Part shown: positions 8,401 through 18,247 of the stretch, one piece after another
Layout of the letters: each line of letters opens with the position of its first letter
Position numbering within the stretch: the stretch's first letter is position 1
Origin: Amycolatopsis sulphurea
GTDB lineage: Bacteria; Actinomycetota; Actinomycetes; Mycobacteriales; Pseudonocardiaceae
DNA: 64,000 nt
Direction: 5' to 3'
Assembly: GCF_002564045.1 (NCBI RefSeq)
Contig: NZ_PDJK01000002.1
Location: 3,162,001 to 3,226,000 of the forward strand
Program-made: the position numbers and the translations under genes
The notes under the pieces: model-generated
What the model was told of the DNA's origin: nothing
The model's input: only the letters and a program-made list of their open reading frames with translations
Databases searched by the model: none

Positions 8401-9342
8401 GTGATCGTGGTGGGTGGAGAGGCGCTGGTCGACCTCGTTCCTGGTGAACCGTTGGATTCCACTGTGGACGGTGGGCTGCGCGCGCTGCTGCCCCGGCTCG
8501 GTGGCGGACCGTACAACGTCGCGCTGGCGGCGGGCAGGCTCGGCGTGCCCGCGTCGTTCCTGTCGCGGGTGTCGACCGACCGGTTCGGCAGCGCGCTCGT
8601 GGACCGGCTGACGGCCTCCGGCGTCGACATCTCCTTGCTGCAGCGCGGCGATGAGCCGACCACACTCGCGGTGGTGGCGCTCGACGAACGCGGCAGCGCG
8701 CACTACACCTTCTACGTCGAGCGCACCGCGGACCGGCTGGTCGCCGATCCGGGACCGCTGCCCGCGGAGACCACCGCACTGTCGCTCGGCACGCTCGGCA
8801 TGGTGTTGGAGCCCGGAGCCAGTGCGTACGAGGCGATGCTGCGGCGCGAGTCGGCGCGCGGGACGCTGACCGTGCTCGATCCGAACATCCGGGAAGCGCT
8901 CATCGCCGATCCGGCCGCCTATCGGGCGCGGTTCGCATCGTGGCTGCCCGATGTCCGGCTGCTGAAGATCTCCGACGACGACGCCGCGTGGCTGGCCGAG
9001 GGGGCCGATCCGATCACGGCCGCGCGTGGCTGGGTCGAGTCCGGTGTGGACGCCGTGGTGCTGACCCGCGGCGCGGACGGGCTTTCGGTGATCACGGCGG
9101 CGGGTGAGCTGGCCCACGTTGCATCCCGCACAGTGGCCGTGGTGGACACGATCGGCGCCGGCGACACCGTGCAGGGCGCGTTGCTCGCCTGGCTGCATCA
9201 GCGAGAGGTGACCAAGCCGGCCGCGCTCGAAGCGGGCGACTGGCGGGAGGCGCTCGCGTACGCGGCGAAAGCGGCCTCCATCACTGTCTCGCGAAGCGGT
9301 GCCGAGCCGCCGACTGCGGAGGACATGGCAGTCACCGTGTGA
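8401..9342 (+). CDS. PfkB family carbohydrate kinase
   Basis: 313-residue ribokinase/fructokinase-type kinase that phosphorylates a sugar with ATP. The N-terminus VIVVGGEALVDLVPG and GGGPYNVALAAGRLG give the first PfkB signature. The second signature is VVDTIGAGDTVQGALLAW, with the catalytic Asp in GAGD at about residue 257. The GTG at 8401 is chosen because it starts directly at the first beta strand and the upstream sequence is repeat DNA. No Shine-Dalgarno is obvious. The sugar is not determined; fructokinase is the closest guess. Confidence 0.85.
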   Translation: MIVVGGEALVDLVPGEPLDSTVDGGLRALLPRLGGGPYNVALAAGRLGVPASFLSRVSTDRFGSALVDRLTASGVDISLLQRGDEPTTLAVVALDERGSAHYTFYVERTADRLVADPGPLPAETTALSLGTLGMVLEPGASAYEAMLRRESARGTLTVLDPNIREALIADPAAYRARFASWLPDVRLLKISDDDAAWLAEGADPITAARGWVESGVDAVVLTRGADGLSVITAAGELAHVASRTVAVVDTIGAGDTVQGALLAWLHQREVTKPAALEAGDWREALAYAAKAASITVSRSGAEPPTAEDMAVTV

Positions 9343-9534
9343 ACCTGGTCCCAAAGGGGCCGTCCGGGGCAATGCATCGAGTGCGCACCTACCCACCTTT
9401 CGACTAGCGTGGTGCTGAATTCATTTCCCAGCGGGGCGGTGTGCAGCGAGGCGCGTGTTTTCCTCGCGTGAACACGTGGCTACCTGCGTACCCGCAGGCG
9501 CCGCCGGCCCGTGCCCAACGTGAGAGGGACCTGC

Positions 9535-10851
<1,317 letters not shown>

Positions 10852-10864
10852 GTCAGCTTTCCGG

Positions 10865-10896
10865 TCGCCCCGTCGTGCTCCGGCACGGCGGGGCGA
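10865..10896 (+). terminator. Hairpin terminator after gltA
   Basis: TCGCCCCG...CGGGGCGA arms with inner CGTG/CACG and a 6-base loop give about 13 paired bases just after the gltA stop, followed by ATTATCG. This is an actinomycete-style terminator without a long T run. Confidence 0.65.
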
Positions 10897-10911
10897 TTAT
10901 CGTTTCCGGGC

Positions 10912-12336
10912 ATGACGAGGGAAGCTCCGGTCGTGCTGTGGTTCCGCCGCGATCTGCGGCTGGCCGACCACGCTGCCCTGCATACCGCCGCCGGGCAGGC
11001 TGTGAAGGGACCCTTCACGGACTCTGAGGCTGTGAAGGGTCCCTTCACAGCTTCGGGCCGGTCAGGGAAACGGGTGCTGGCGTTGTATGTGCTGGATGGG
11101 CGGTTGCTTAAGCCTGCTGGCGCGCCGCGGACGGCGTTCCTGCTGGATTCCCTGCGGGAACTCGATGCCGCGCTGTCGGGCAGGTTGCTCGTCCGCCGTG
11201 GTGATCCGGTTCGCGAAGTCGTCGCCGCGGCAAAGGAAATCGGCGCGTCCGCAGTGCATGTCACGGCCGATCTCGCTCCGTACGGCCGAAAGCGCGACGT
11301 GGCCGTGGCGAAAGCGTTGGCAGAGCACGGGATCGAGTGGGTGGTCACCGGATCTCCCTACGCCGTGACGCCGGGCCGGGTCACGAAACCGGATGGCGAC
11401 CCGTACCGCGTGTTCACCCCGTTCCACCGCGCCTGGACCCGGCACGGCTGGCCGCGCCCGGCGGACACCTCGGTGTCCATAGTGGATTGGGTGCCCCCGG
11501 AGAAGTCTCTGGCCATACCGAAATCCCCTGCCCTGGGCGAAACGCGGCTGCCCCCGGCCGGTGAACAGGCGGCGCTCGGCGCCTGGCACGCTTTCCTCGA
11601 AGACGGCGTCGCGGACTACGCCGCCGAACGGGATCGGCCCGATCACGAAGGCACCACCCGGATGTCGGCCTACCTGCGCTGGGGTGCCATCCATCCGCGC
11701 ACCATGCTCGCCGACCTCGCCGGTGTTGCGTCCGAGGGTGCGCAATCCCTGCGTGGCGAGTTGTGCTGGCGTGAGTTCCACGCCGACGTGCTGTGGCACC
11801 GCCCGGAGACCGCCCGGAAGAACTACGACCGTCGCTTCGACCGGATATCCTACGACACCGGGCCCGAGGCCGAAGAGGCGTTCGGGCACTGGTGCGCCGG
11901 GCGGACCGGATTCCCCATCGTGGACGCGGGGATGCGCCAGCTGCTCGCCGAGGGCTGGATGCACAACCGGGTGCGGATGGTCGTGGCCAGTTTCCTGGTG
12001 AAGGACCTGCACCTGCCCTGGTGGTGGGGTGCCCGGCACTTCATGCGTCACCTGGTGGACGGTGACCTGGCCTCGAACCAGCTGAACTGGCAGTGGGTCG
12101 CGGGTTCCGGCACGGACGCGGCGCCGTACTTCCGGATCTTCAACCCCACCACCCAGGGGCAGAAGTTCGATCCGCAGGGCGACTACGTCCGCCGCTATGT
12201 ACCGGAACTCCGCGGGGTCGCGGGGAAATCGGTGCACGCGCTGAAGGAGCGTCCGGAGCGTTATCCGGCTCCGATGGTCGAGCACGCGCAGGAGCGCCAG
12301 GTCGCCCTCCAGCGGTACGGCTCGATCACCAGCTAG
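10912..12336 (+). CDS. phrB: Deoxyribodipyrimidine photolyase with in-frame repeat insertion
   Basis: Class I CPD photolyase-type flavoprotein, 474 residues, repairing cyclobutane dimers with light. N-terminal antenna domain: VLWFRRDLRLADHAAL. C-terminal FAD domain: TRMSAYLRWGAIHPR, ELCWREFHADVLWH, GFPIVDAGMRQLLAEGWMHN, and NWQWVAGSGTDAAPYFRIFN. Between the first helix and the second strand (residues about 30-46) lies [17 protein letters not shown], which is the translated palindromic repeat; family members lack this segment. The frame stays open, so the gene is probably functional with an extra loop on the antenna domain surface. Confidence 0.92.
   Translation: MTREAPVVLWFRRDLRLADHAALHTAAGQAVKGPFTDSEAVKGPFTASGRSGKRVLALYVLDGRLLKPAGAPRTAFLLDSLRELDAALSGRLLVRRGDPVREVVAAAKEIGASAVHVTADLAPYGRKRDVAVAKALAEHGIEWVVTGSPYAVTPGRVTKPDGDPYRVFTPFHRAWTRHGWPRPADTSVSIVDWVPPEKSLAIPKSPALGETRLPPAGEQAALGAWHAFLEDGVADYAAERDRPDHEGTTRMSAYLRWGAIHPRTMLADLAGVASEGAQSLRGELCWREFHADVLWHRPETARKNYDRRFDRISYDTGPEAEEAFGHWCAGRTGFPIVDAGMRQLLAEGWMHNRVRMVVASFLVKDLHLPWWWGARHFMRHLVDGDLASNQLNWQWVAGSGTDAAPYFRIFNPTTQGQKFDPQGDYVRRYVPELRGVAGKSVHALKERPERYPAPMVEHAQERQVALQRYGSITS
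10999..11051. repeat. Paired palindromic repeat inside photolyase gene
   Basis: Units at 11002-11018 (centre A) and 11032-11048 (centre T) are separated by CGGACTCTGAGGC-type spacer and flanked by GCT/AGC. Because the right unit is the exact reverse complement of the left, the 53 bp could fold into one long hairpin. Read in frame it gives [17 protein letters not shown]. Confidence 0.9.
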
Positions 12337-12352
12337 CGTCCACAGTGGACGA

Positions 12353-12583
12353 TCAGGCGAGCAGTGCGCGGCCGTACCAGTCGTCCGGCCCGGTCACGCC
12401 CGGCAGTGCCGCGAACAGTGCGCTGCCGGTGGTGCGGGTGAACGCGTCGTGCTGCGCGAGCCGCTGCTGGACCGGGATGATGCCCGCGGCGGCCACCACC
12501 ACGGCGACGCCGGCGATGATCGCGATCTTCTTCCGGGAGCGTCCGGAGGGCTTCGGTTTGGGGTTCTGTTCGGTGCTGGTCAT
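12353..12583 (-). CDS. Small single-pass membrane protein
   Basis: 76-residue protein: a basic, polar N-terminus (KPKPSGRSRKK), then one hydrophobic segment IAIIAGVAVVVAAAGIIPV (residues about 19-37), then a short extracytoplasmic tail ending PDDWYGRALLA. Not recognised as a named family. It starts near the 5' end of a truncated TetR fragment that is divergent to it, so it may once have been the target of that regulator. Confidence 0.5.
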   Translation of the reverse strand: MTSTEQNPKPKPSGRSRKKIAIIAGVAVVVAAAGIIPVQQRLAQHDAFTRTTGSALFAALPGVTGPDDWYGRALLA

Positions 12584-12613
12584 CGGATTCTCCGGCGTGG
12601 TGAAGGGGGCCGG

Positions 12614-12775
12614 TTGCGCGAGGACGTCGTGGTCGCGGCGGCGGAATTACTGGACGAGACCGGCGACGAGGGTGCGGTCACGCTGCGGTCGGTGGCGCGG
12701 CGGATCGGGATCGCGGCGCCGTCGATTTACCGGCATTTCCCGGATCAGCCGAGCATCATGCCGGCCGTGATCCGC
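12614..12775 (+). pseudogene. TetR regulator, N-terminal fragment
   Basis: A TTG-started frame encodes LREDVVVAAAELLDETGDEG then LRSVARRIGIAAPSIYRHFP, a complete TetR HTH. It proceeds about nine residues further ([12 protein letters not shown]) and then changes abruptly into the reverse complement of a glycerol-3-phosphate dehydrogenase gene. The ligand-binding domain is missing, so this is a breakpoint remnant. Confidence 0.7.
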
Positions 12776-12986
12776 CGTGGACGAGCTTGCTCGACCAGCG
12801 AGACGTGCCGAACGCGAGGTCGTGCGCCTCCACCAGCGCCACCGACCGCCCGCGCGCGGCGGCGTCGAGCGCGATCCCGGCGCCGGTGACCCCGCCGCCG
12901 ACCACCAGCACGTCGACCTGCTCGCCGCCGGCCAGCCGCGCCAGTTCGCGGTCCCGGCGCCGGGCGTTGAGCGAGCCGGTGCTCAT
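12756..12986 (-). pseudogene. Glycerol-3-phosphate dehydrogenase (GlpD), N-terminal fragment
   Basis: The first 75 codons match Glp[21 protein letters not shown] is the FAD-binding Rossmann motif and [16 protein letters not shown] the typical following segment. Homology ends at HGG, and the frame stops four codons later inside the truncated TetR fragment. The family is 500-580 residues, so more than 85 percent is gone. Its ATG overlaps the TGA of the upstream TetR gene, as in a regulator-enzyme operon. Confidence 0.8.
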
Positions 12987-13627
12987 GGCCGCAGCGCCGC
13001 GTCGACCAGGTGCCGGAACTCGGCGAGCAGGGCGGCCTCGTCGAGGTCGGCGGTGGCCGGCCGCAGGGAGAACGCGAACGACTGCACCACCAGCAGGATC
13101 GAACGGACCTGCGCGGGCAGGTCCGCCCGGCGCACCGAACCGTCCTGGTGACCCGCTTCGAGCAGGCTGCGCAGCACCTGTTCGGAGAACTTCTGCGTGC
13201 CGCCGAGCCGTTCGACGATATAGGGCAGCACCAGCTCCGGATCGACGTCGAGCAAGGTGCGAAACAGCGGGTCCGCGGACAGCGCGCTGATGCTGGCCAC
13301 CGCGATGCGCACGATCCGTTCCCGGGTGTGCGGTGCCCCGTCGCCGGCCTGCCCCGCGCGCCGCAGCAGCCCGCTGAACTCGCGGGTCATCAGCGCGGCG
13401 AGCACGCTGCGCACGTCCGGGAAGCGCCGGTACACGGTCATCCGGCTGATCTGCGCGGTCCGCGCGATCTCGGCGAGCGTGGTGCGCCGCACGCCGACGG
13501 CCAGCACGCACTGGCGGGCGGCGTCGAGCAGCACGTCGTCGGCCACCCGGGCCGAGGTCTGGCGGCTGCGCGTGTCCGCGAGCCCGGAGGAGTGCTCTCC
13601 CGGCTCGACGTGACGTTTAACGTCCAT
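12983..13627 (-). CDS. TetR family regulator upstream of truncated glpD
   Basis: 214-residue TetR protein. [23 protein letters not shown] then [20 protein letters not shown] (residues about 49-68). The C-terminal domain is complete. The stop overlaps the start of the truncated glpD fragment, so it was probably the local repressor of glycerol-3-phosphate metabolism and now lacks its target. GACGTT-T-AACGTC (13612-13624) spans its first codons and could be an autoregulatory site. Confidence 0.82.
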   Translation of the reverse strand: MDVKRHVEPGEHSSGLADTRSRQTSARVADDVLLDAARQCVLAVGVRRTTLAEIARTAQISRMTVYRRFPDVRSVLAALMTREFSGLLRRAGQAGDGAPHTRERIVRIAVASISALSADPLFRTLLDVDPELVLPYIVERLGGTQKFSEQVLRSLLEAGHQDGSVRRADLPAQVRSILLVVQSFAFSLRPATADLDEAALLAEFRHLVDAALRP

Positions 13628-13673
13628 GTGTCACACTGTAGTCGTCAACGACCCCGTCGGCCTCGGCTGAACG

Positions 13674-13726
13674 GCTGTGAAGGGACCCTTCACGGACTCT
13701 GAGGCTGTAAAGGGTCCCTTCACAGC
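13674..13726. repeat. Paired palindromic repeat at 3' end of GGCT-like gene
   Basis: Units 13677-13693 (centre A) and 13707-13723 (centre T; one base changed, GTAAAGGG). The second unit overlaps the end of the minus-strand gene: that gene's stop TGA is part of the unit's GTGAAGGG. Confidence 0.9.
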
Positions 13727-14331
13727 TTTGCTGCCGACAGGCCGTGGCCCGGTGCTGGGTGGCCGGTCAGGAGGGCGGCCTCGGCTTGTAGGACGTCGGC
13801 GACTCGGACGGGGTGGCCATCGACCAGCAACGGGCAGCGGATCGGCGACGCCGCGACGTACGCGAGCACGCCGTCCAGCGGGGTGCCGTCCTCGGTACGG
13901 ATGTCCGCGTGCGTCAAGCGGGCCAGGTCGTAACGGCTGCCACGGCCCTCGCACACATCCAGTACGGCCAACTGGTCCTCGGTGGCGAACCACACGAAGT
14001 GGTCCTCCACCACGTCCGGCAACGCGGCGAGCGTCGCGGGGCGCTGGCCGTCACGGGCACGCAGTCCGGACGCCCACACAGCGGACAGTCCGTGGCACCG
14101 CACCCGCACCGCCACCACTGGGCCGGTGAGGCCGAGCTCCGTACGCAGCCAGGTGATCTTTGACGGGCACGCATTGGACCCGTACGCGAGTACCGGCGTC
14201 CGCGAACGCCACCCCGGCGGCGCCGTGTCCAGTGCATGGCCGGCGCCGTCGAGGTGTACGTACGAGTGGTCCGGCCGCGCACCCGGGTACGGGTCGGCGG
14301 GGTAATCCGTGTCGGTGAAGAGGCTCAGAAT
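13720..14331 (-). CDS. Gamma-glutamylcyclotransferase-like protein
   Basis: About 200 residues with [18 protein letters not shown], the YGSN phosphate-binding loop of the AIG2/gamma-glutamylcyclotransferase fold, followed by [18 protein letters not shown] and [16 protein letters not shown]. The reaction is not certain. The start is unclear: there is no ATG, GTG or TTG between the stop of the upstream dehydrogenase gene and the conserved core; ATT (14331) or CTG (14328) at the overlap are the only nearby options. The C-terminus is formed where the palindromic repeat supplies the stop, so the natural tail may be altered. Confidence 0.6.
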   Translation of the reverse strand: MLSLFTDTDYPADPYPGARPDHSYVHLDGAGHALDTAPPGWRSRTPVLAYGSNACPSKITWLRTELGLTGPVVAVRVRCHGLSAVWASGLRARDGQRPATLAALPDVVEDHFVWFATEDQLAVLDVCEGRGSRYDLARLTHADIRTEDGTPLDGVLAYVAASPIRCPLLVDGHPVRVADVLQAEAALLTGHPAPGHGLSAAKL

Positions 14332-15422
14332 TCCACCACGCTGCGCAGCACTTCGCCGTGGTGCATGCGCTCGAACGCCTGCTCCACGCCGTCCACGCCG
14401 ATCCGTTCGGTGACGAACTTGTCCAGCGGCAGCCTGCCCTGCAGATACAGATCGACGAGCATCGGGAAGTCCCGCGAGGGCAGGCAATCGCCGTACCAGG
14501 ACGACTTCAGCGAGCCGCCGCGCGAGAAGAAGTCGATCAGCGGCAGGTCGTCCAGCCGCATCTCCGGCGTGGGCACGCCGACGAGGACCACGGTGCCCGC
14601 CAGGTCGCGGCCGTAGAACGCCTGGCGCCAGGTCTCCGGCCGGCCGACGGCGTCGATCACCACGTCCGGGCCGAACGAACGGGTGGCGTCCTGCATCGCG
14701 GCGACCACCTCGGCCTCGCTGAGCCCACGGCTGTTGACTGTGTGCGTGGCGCCGAAGTCCTTGGCCCACTTCAGCTTCTTCTCGTCGGTGTCGATCGCGA
14801 CGATGGTGGTCGCGCCGGCCAGCCGGGCGCCCGCGACGGCCGCGTCGCCGACGCCACCGCAGCCGATCACCGCCACCGAATCACCGCGCCCCACCGCGCC
14901 GGTGTTGATCGCCGCGCCCAGCCCGGCCATCACGCCGCAGCCGAGCAGCCCCGCGACGGCCGGTTCGGCGGCCTCGTCCACCTTCGTGCACTGTCCACTA
15001 TGGACCAAAGTCTGCTCCAGGAACGCGCCGACGCCCAGCGCGGGCGAAAGCTTCGTGCCGTCGGCCAGCGTCATCGGCTGCTCGGCATTGAAGGTGGAGA
15101 AGCAGTACCAGGGCTTGCCCCGCTTGCACGCCCGGCAGGTCCCGCAGACCGCGCGCCAGTTGAGGATCACGTAGTCGCCCGGGGCCAGGTCGGTCACGCC
15201 CGCGCCGACCTTGTCCACCCGGCCCGCCGCCTCGTGCCCGAGCAGGAACGGGAACTCGTCGTTGATCCCGCCCTCGCGGTAGTGCAGGTCGGTGTGGCAG
15301 ACCCCGCAGGCCTGCACCGAGACGACCGCCTCGCCCGGTCCAGGGTCCGGCACCAGCACGGTCTCCAGCCCGACCGGCCGGCCCTTCGCCCGTGAAACCA
15401 CTCCCTGGACCTCGTACGGCAT
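14325..15422 (-). CDS. mscR: S-(hydroxymethyl)mycothiol dehydrogenase
   Basis: 365-residue zinc alcohol dehydrogenase that oxidises the formaldehyde-mycothiol adduct with NAD; mycothiol-dependent formaldehyde detoxification is specific to actinobacteria. Catalytic zinc ligands: [14 protein letters not shown] and GHEAAGRV. Structural zinc cysteines: [23 protein letters not shown] motif: [32 protein letters not shown] and [14 protein letters not shown] are characteristic of this subfamily. It overlaps the GGCT-like gene downstream. Confidence 0.92.
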   Translation of the reverse strand: MPYEVQGVVSRAKGRPVGLETVLVPDPGPGEAVVSVQACGVCHTDLHYREGGINDEFPFLLGHEAAGRVDKVGAGVTDLAPGDYVILNWRAVCGTCRACKRGKPWYCFSTFNAEQPMTLADGTKLSPALGVGAFLEQTLVHSGQCTKVDEAAEPAVAGLLGCGVMAGLGAAINTGAVGRGDSVAVIGCGGVGDAAVAGARLAGATTIVAIDTDEKKLKWAKDFGATHTVNSRGLSEAEVVAAMQDATRSFGPDVVIDAVGRPETWRQAFYGRDLAGTVVLVGVPTPEMRLDDLPLIDFFSRGGSLKSSWYGDCLPSRDFPMLVDLYLQGRLPLDKFVTERIGVDGVEQAFERMHHGEVLRSVVEF

Positions 15423-15495
15423 CTGCGCATCCCTTCGGCACCGTGGCGTTCAGGGGCAGCTAACCACGGCCCATGCGCATGTCGCCATACCCGGC

Positions 15496-16743
15496 TCAGG
15501 GCGTGATCAAATAGACCACTCCGCCGGGGCCACCGGCCACCGAACCGGTGTCGGTGTACCGCTTCGTGCGCTGCCAGATCTTCTCGAACTGGTCGCGTTT
15601 GTAGACGTTGCGCACCCGGCTGTCGGAGCTGGACGCCGGGTCGTTCACGATCACGTCGCCCGCCTGGGTGAAGCCGACGACCACCATGATGTGCCCGGAC
15701 GTGCCGTAGCCCGCGCCGTCCAGCTCACTGGACAGGAACGACTGCGAGGTGATCACCGGGATCCCGCGGGCGATGTATCCCTCCAGCTCGTTCAGGTCGT
15801 GCAGCCGGGTGATGTGCCCGCGCAGGCCGAGGGAGGCGGCGTAGGCGGTGTTGAACGGCCAGTTGCCGGTGCCGTCGTAGGCGTAGTCGAAGGTGTTGCG
15901 CGCGGCGTAGACCACGGAACGGTCCGGGTAGTCCGCCGGGATCCAGTCCATGTGCGCGGCGGCCGGCTTGCGGCCCCAGTACTCGGCGACCATCTCGGTG
16001 GAGGTCGGGCTGCACCACGCCTCGCCGCCCCCGCCGTACTGCGGGAACTGTCCTTTGTGGATGTTCTGGGCGTAGGCGGGCACCTTCAGCTCGATCCCGC
16101 GGGCCTGGCCGGGCTTCGTGGCGCGTACGTCGAAGCGGTCCGGTACGTTCGAGGTCATCGCGCCGAGCGTCGACAGCGTGGGTGTCACGGCGCTGCCCAC
16201 TTCCCGGTAGAGGGTCACTTTCAGCTGATAGGACCGCAGGGTGACGCCGGTCTTGGTGCTGAGCGTGTCCACGTCGACCGAGGCGTTGCCGTCGCCCTGG
16301 CCGTCCACGCTGGTGCGGTGGATGTCGGTGTCGCCGCTGGCCCAGCGGCCCATCACGTACCAGGTGGTCTCCGCGCCGGCCGAAGTGCGGCCCCTGGCCT
16401 GCACCTCCAGCCAGGTCTTCGCCGGGGTCCGCGCGTTCCACGACGCGATCAGCTGAGTCGCGTCGAACCCCTGCCGGTACTGCGGCGAGGTCCACGTGCC
16501 GTAGTCGTAGGTGCGGGTGGTGCCCAGCCCCGGTTCGGAGTGCTCGACCTGACCCGCCGGATGGACGATGCGCAGCCCGGACGGCCCGGGGCCGAGCCCG
16601 TCCAGCTTGCCGGCGTACAGCGCACCGCCGGACCATTCGTGGTAGTTGATCGCCTCGTCATTCCCCGAGGCCGCGGCGAACGGGGTCACCCCGATCGTGA
16701 TCATGCCGACAGACATTAACGTGATCAACCCGCGTGCGCGCAT
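15496..16743 (-). CDS. Secreted C39-like peptidase family protein
   Basis: 415-residue exported protein. Signal peptide: MRARGLITLMSVGMITIGVT then PFAAAS. The C-terminal half has the papain-like C39_2 core: catalytic Cys in GEAWCSPTSTEMVAEYW, His in SGHIMVVVGFTQAGDVIV, and a following Asn/Asp in NDPASSSDSRVRN. The N-terminal half is beta-rich (residues 30-210) and may bind a ligand or cell wall. The start at 16743 is preferred over 16806 because it gives a proper signal peptide. The substrate is unknown. Confidence 0.78.
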   Translation of the reverse strand: MRARGLITLMSVGMITIGVTPFAAASGNDEAINYHEWSGGALYAGKLDGLGPGPSGLRIVHPAGQVEHSEPGLGTTRTYDYGTWTSPQYRQGFDATQLIASWNARTPAKTWLEVQARGRTSAGAETTWYVMGRWASGDTDIHRTSVDGQGDGNASVDVDTLSTKTGVTLRSYQLKVTLYREVGSAVTPTLSTLGAMTSNVPDRFDVRATKPGQARGIELKVPAYAQNIHKGQFPQYGGGGEAWCSPTSTEMVAEYWGRKPAAAHMDWIPADYPDRSVVYAARNTFDYAYDGTGNWPFNTAYAASLGLRGHITRLHDLNELEGYIARGIPVITSQSFLSSELDGAGYGTSGHIMVVVGFTQAGDVIVNDPASSSDSRVRNVYKRDQFEKIWQRTKRYTDTGSVAGGPGGVVYLITP

Positions 16744-16836
16744 GCCGCCTCCCGAACCCCAGTGGTAGCCAAAGATTTTCACCCTCGGGGGCGGGTAAGT
16801 AAACACCCGGCTTCGGCGCGAACGCTCGGCGCAAAG

Positions 16837-16890
16837 GCCGTGAAGGGACCCTTCACGGACTCTGAGGCTGTGAAGGGGCCCTTCACAGCC
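16837..16890. repeat. Paired palindromic repeat between peptidase and DUF4190 genes
   Basis: Units 16840-16856 (centre A) and 16870-16886 (centre G; this copy does not keep complementary centres). It lies 32 bases beyond the 3' end of the DUF4190 gene and about 95 bases upstream of the peptidase start, so it could act as terminator for one or insulator for the other. Confidence 0.88.
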
Positions 16891-16921
16891 CAGCCGACGA
16901 GTGGTCCTGAGCTCCGGCGGG

Positions 16922-17326
16922 TCAGCAGTAGAAGGCGCAGGTCGTGCCCGCGGCCGCCAGGGTGGTGAAGAACAGCACCAGGAAGATCACCGCCGGGATG
17001 GCCGCGATGATGCCGCAGACCAGTCCCGCGATGGCCATTCCCTGGCCGGTCCAGCCCGGTTTGGCGGCCTGCACCATGCCGCCCCAGGACAGCCCGATCC
17101 CGGCCAGCGCCGCGACGATGTTGAAGAACGGGACCCAGAAGCTGACCAGCGCGATGATCCCGACGATCAGGCCGGCGATGGCCAGCCCGCTGGTCCGCTG
17201 TGGCGGAGCGTAGGGCACGCCGTACTGGCCGTATTGGCCGTAGGGCGCCGGCGGCTGGTTAGGCACCGGATAGGACGGCGGCTGGTAGGGATCGGGGTTG
17301 GACGGCTGCTGGTACGGATCGGTCAT
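16922..17326 (-). CDS. DUF4190-type small membrane protein
   Basis: 134 residues. Residues 1-45 are a Pro/Tyr/Gln-rich cytoplasmic tail (YQQPSNPDPYQPPSYPVPNQ). Two hydrophobic regions follow with the repeated pattern LAIAGLIVGIIALVSFW and MAIAGLVCGIIAAIPAVIFL, as in DUF4190 proteins. Function unknown. ATG 17326 is chosen because GGAGCACC precedes it and the protein starts MTDPYQQ, as is common in the family. Confidence 0.8.
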   Translation of the reverse strand: MTDPYQQPSNPDPYQPPSYPVPNQPPAPYGQYGQYGVPYAPPQRTSGLAIAGLIVGIIALVSFWVPFFNIVAALAGIGLSWGGMVQAAKPGWTGQGMAIAGLVCGIIAAIPAVIFLVLFFTTLAAAGTTCAFYC

Positions 17327-17428
17327 GAGGTGCTCCTGCCCTGAGTCGATAACGGATACTCGCACGCGGTGGCGGTCGGTGTTACGACGTTGGGATTTTC
17401 TCTCCGGATCCGGTGACCGCCGGAAAAG

Positions 17429-18247
17429 TCAGCCTTTCAAGCCGGACTCGGTCACGCCCTGGACCAGATAACGCTGCAGGAAGGCGAACAGCAGCACGAT
17501 CGGCGCGATGGACAGCGCGGCGGCCAGGAAGAGCAGATCCAGCTGCGGGTTCTGCGCGGTGAGCAGGCCCGACAGCGCGACCTGGACGGTCCACGAGTCC
17601 GGATCCTGCGCGATGATCAGCGGCCACAGGAACGCGTTCCAGCTGCCGATCACGGTGATCACCGCGATCGCCGCGAGGAACCCGCGCGAGCAGGGCAGCA
17701 CGATCCGGCGGAACACACCCCACCGGCTCAGCCCGTCGACCTGGCCGGCGTCCTCCAGCTCCTTCGGGAAGTCCAGGAAGTACTGCCGGAACAGGAACAC
17801 GCTGAACGCGCTGAACAGCCCGGGGATCACCAGCCCGCGGAAGTCCGAGAGCCAGCCGAGCGTGGAGACCACCACGAAACTCGGCAGAAAGGTCACCGAA
17901 GCCGGGATCATCAGCGTCGCGAGCACCGCGTAGAACACCGGTTTCGCATAGCGGCAGGGCACCCGGGCGAGCCCGTAGCCGGCCAGTGAGCAGACCACGA
18001 TCAGCCCGGTCGTCTGCAGCACCGCGACGATCGCCGAATTCAGCAGGCTGCGCGCGAACGGCACGTCCTGCCGATCGAAGAGCCGGCCGAAGTTCTCCCA
18101 GTGCAGCCGCTCCGGCCAGAACGTCCAGTCCGGTGAGGTGATCTCCGCACGCGAGGAAAGACCGTTGCGCAGCAAGAGATAGAACGGCACCAGGAACAGG
18201 ACGGCGGCGATCACCAGCGCGCTCCAGCGCAGGGTCGCGCGGATCAT
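17429..18247 (-). CDS. Carbohydrate ABC transporter permease (MalG-like)
   Basis: 272-residue inner permease with six membrane segments. The EAA loop that docks the ATPase is visible as ELEDAGQVDGLSRWGVFRRI-VLP (residues about 165-188). Upstream motifs FRQYFLDFPKE and C-terminal LLFAFLQRYLVQGVTESGLKG are typical MalG-type. The start overlaps the stop of the preceding permease by ATGA. Last gene of a three-gene operon; no ATPase gene is next to it, so a shared MsiK-like ATPase elsewhere is likely. Confidence 0.92.
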   Translation of the reverse strand: MIRATLRWSALVIAAVLFLVPFYLLLRNGLSSRAEITSPDWTFWPERLHWENFGRLFDRQDVPFARSLLNSAIVAVLQTTGLIVVCSLAGYGLARVPCRYAKPVFYAVLATLMIPASVTFLPSFVVVSTLGWLSDFRGLVIPGLFSAFSVFLFRQYFLDFPKELEDAGQVDGLSRWGVFRRIVLPCSRGFLAAIAVITVIGSWNAFLWPLIIAQDPDSWTVQVALSGLLTAQNPQLDLLFLAAALSIAPIVLLFAFLQRYLVQGVTESGLKG

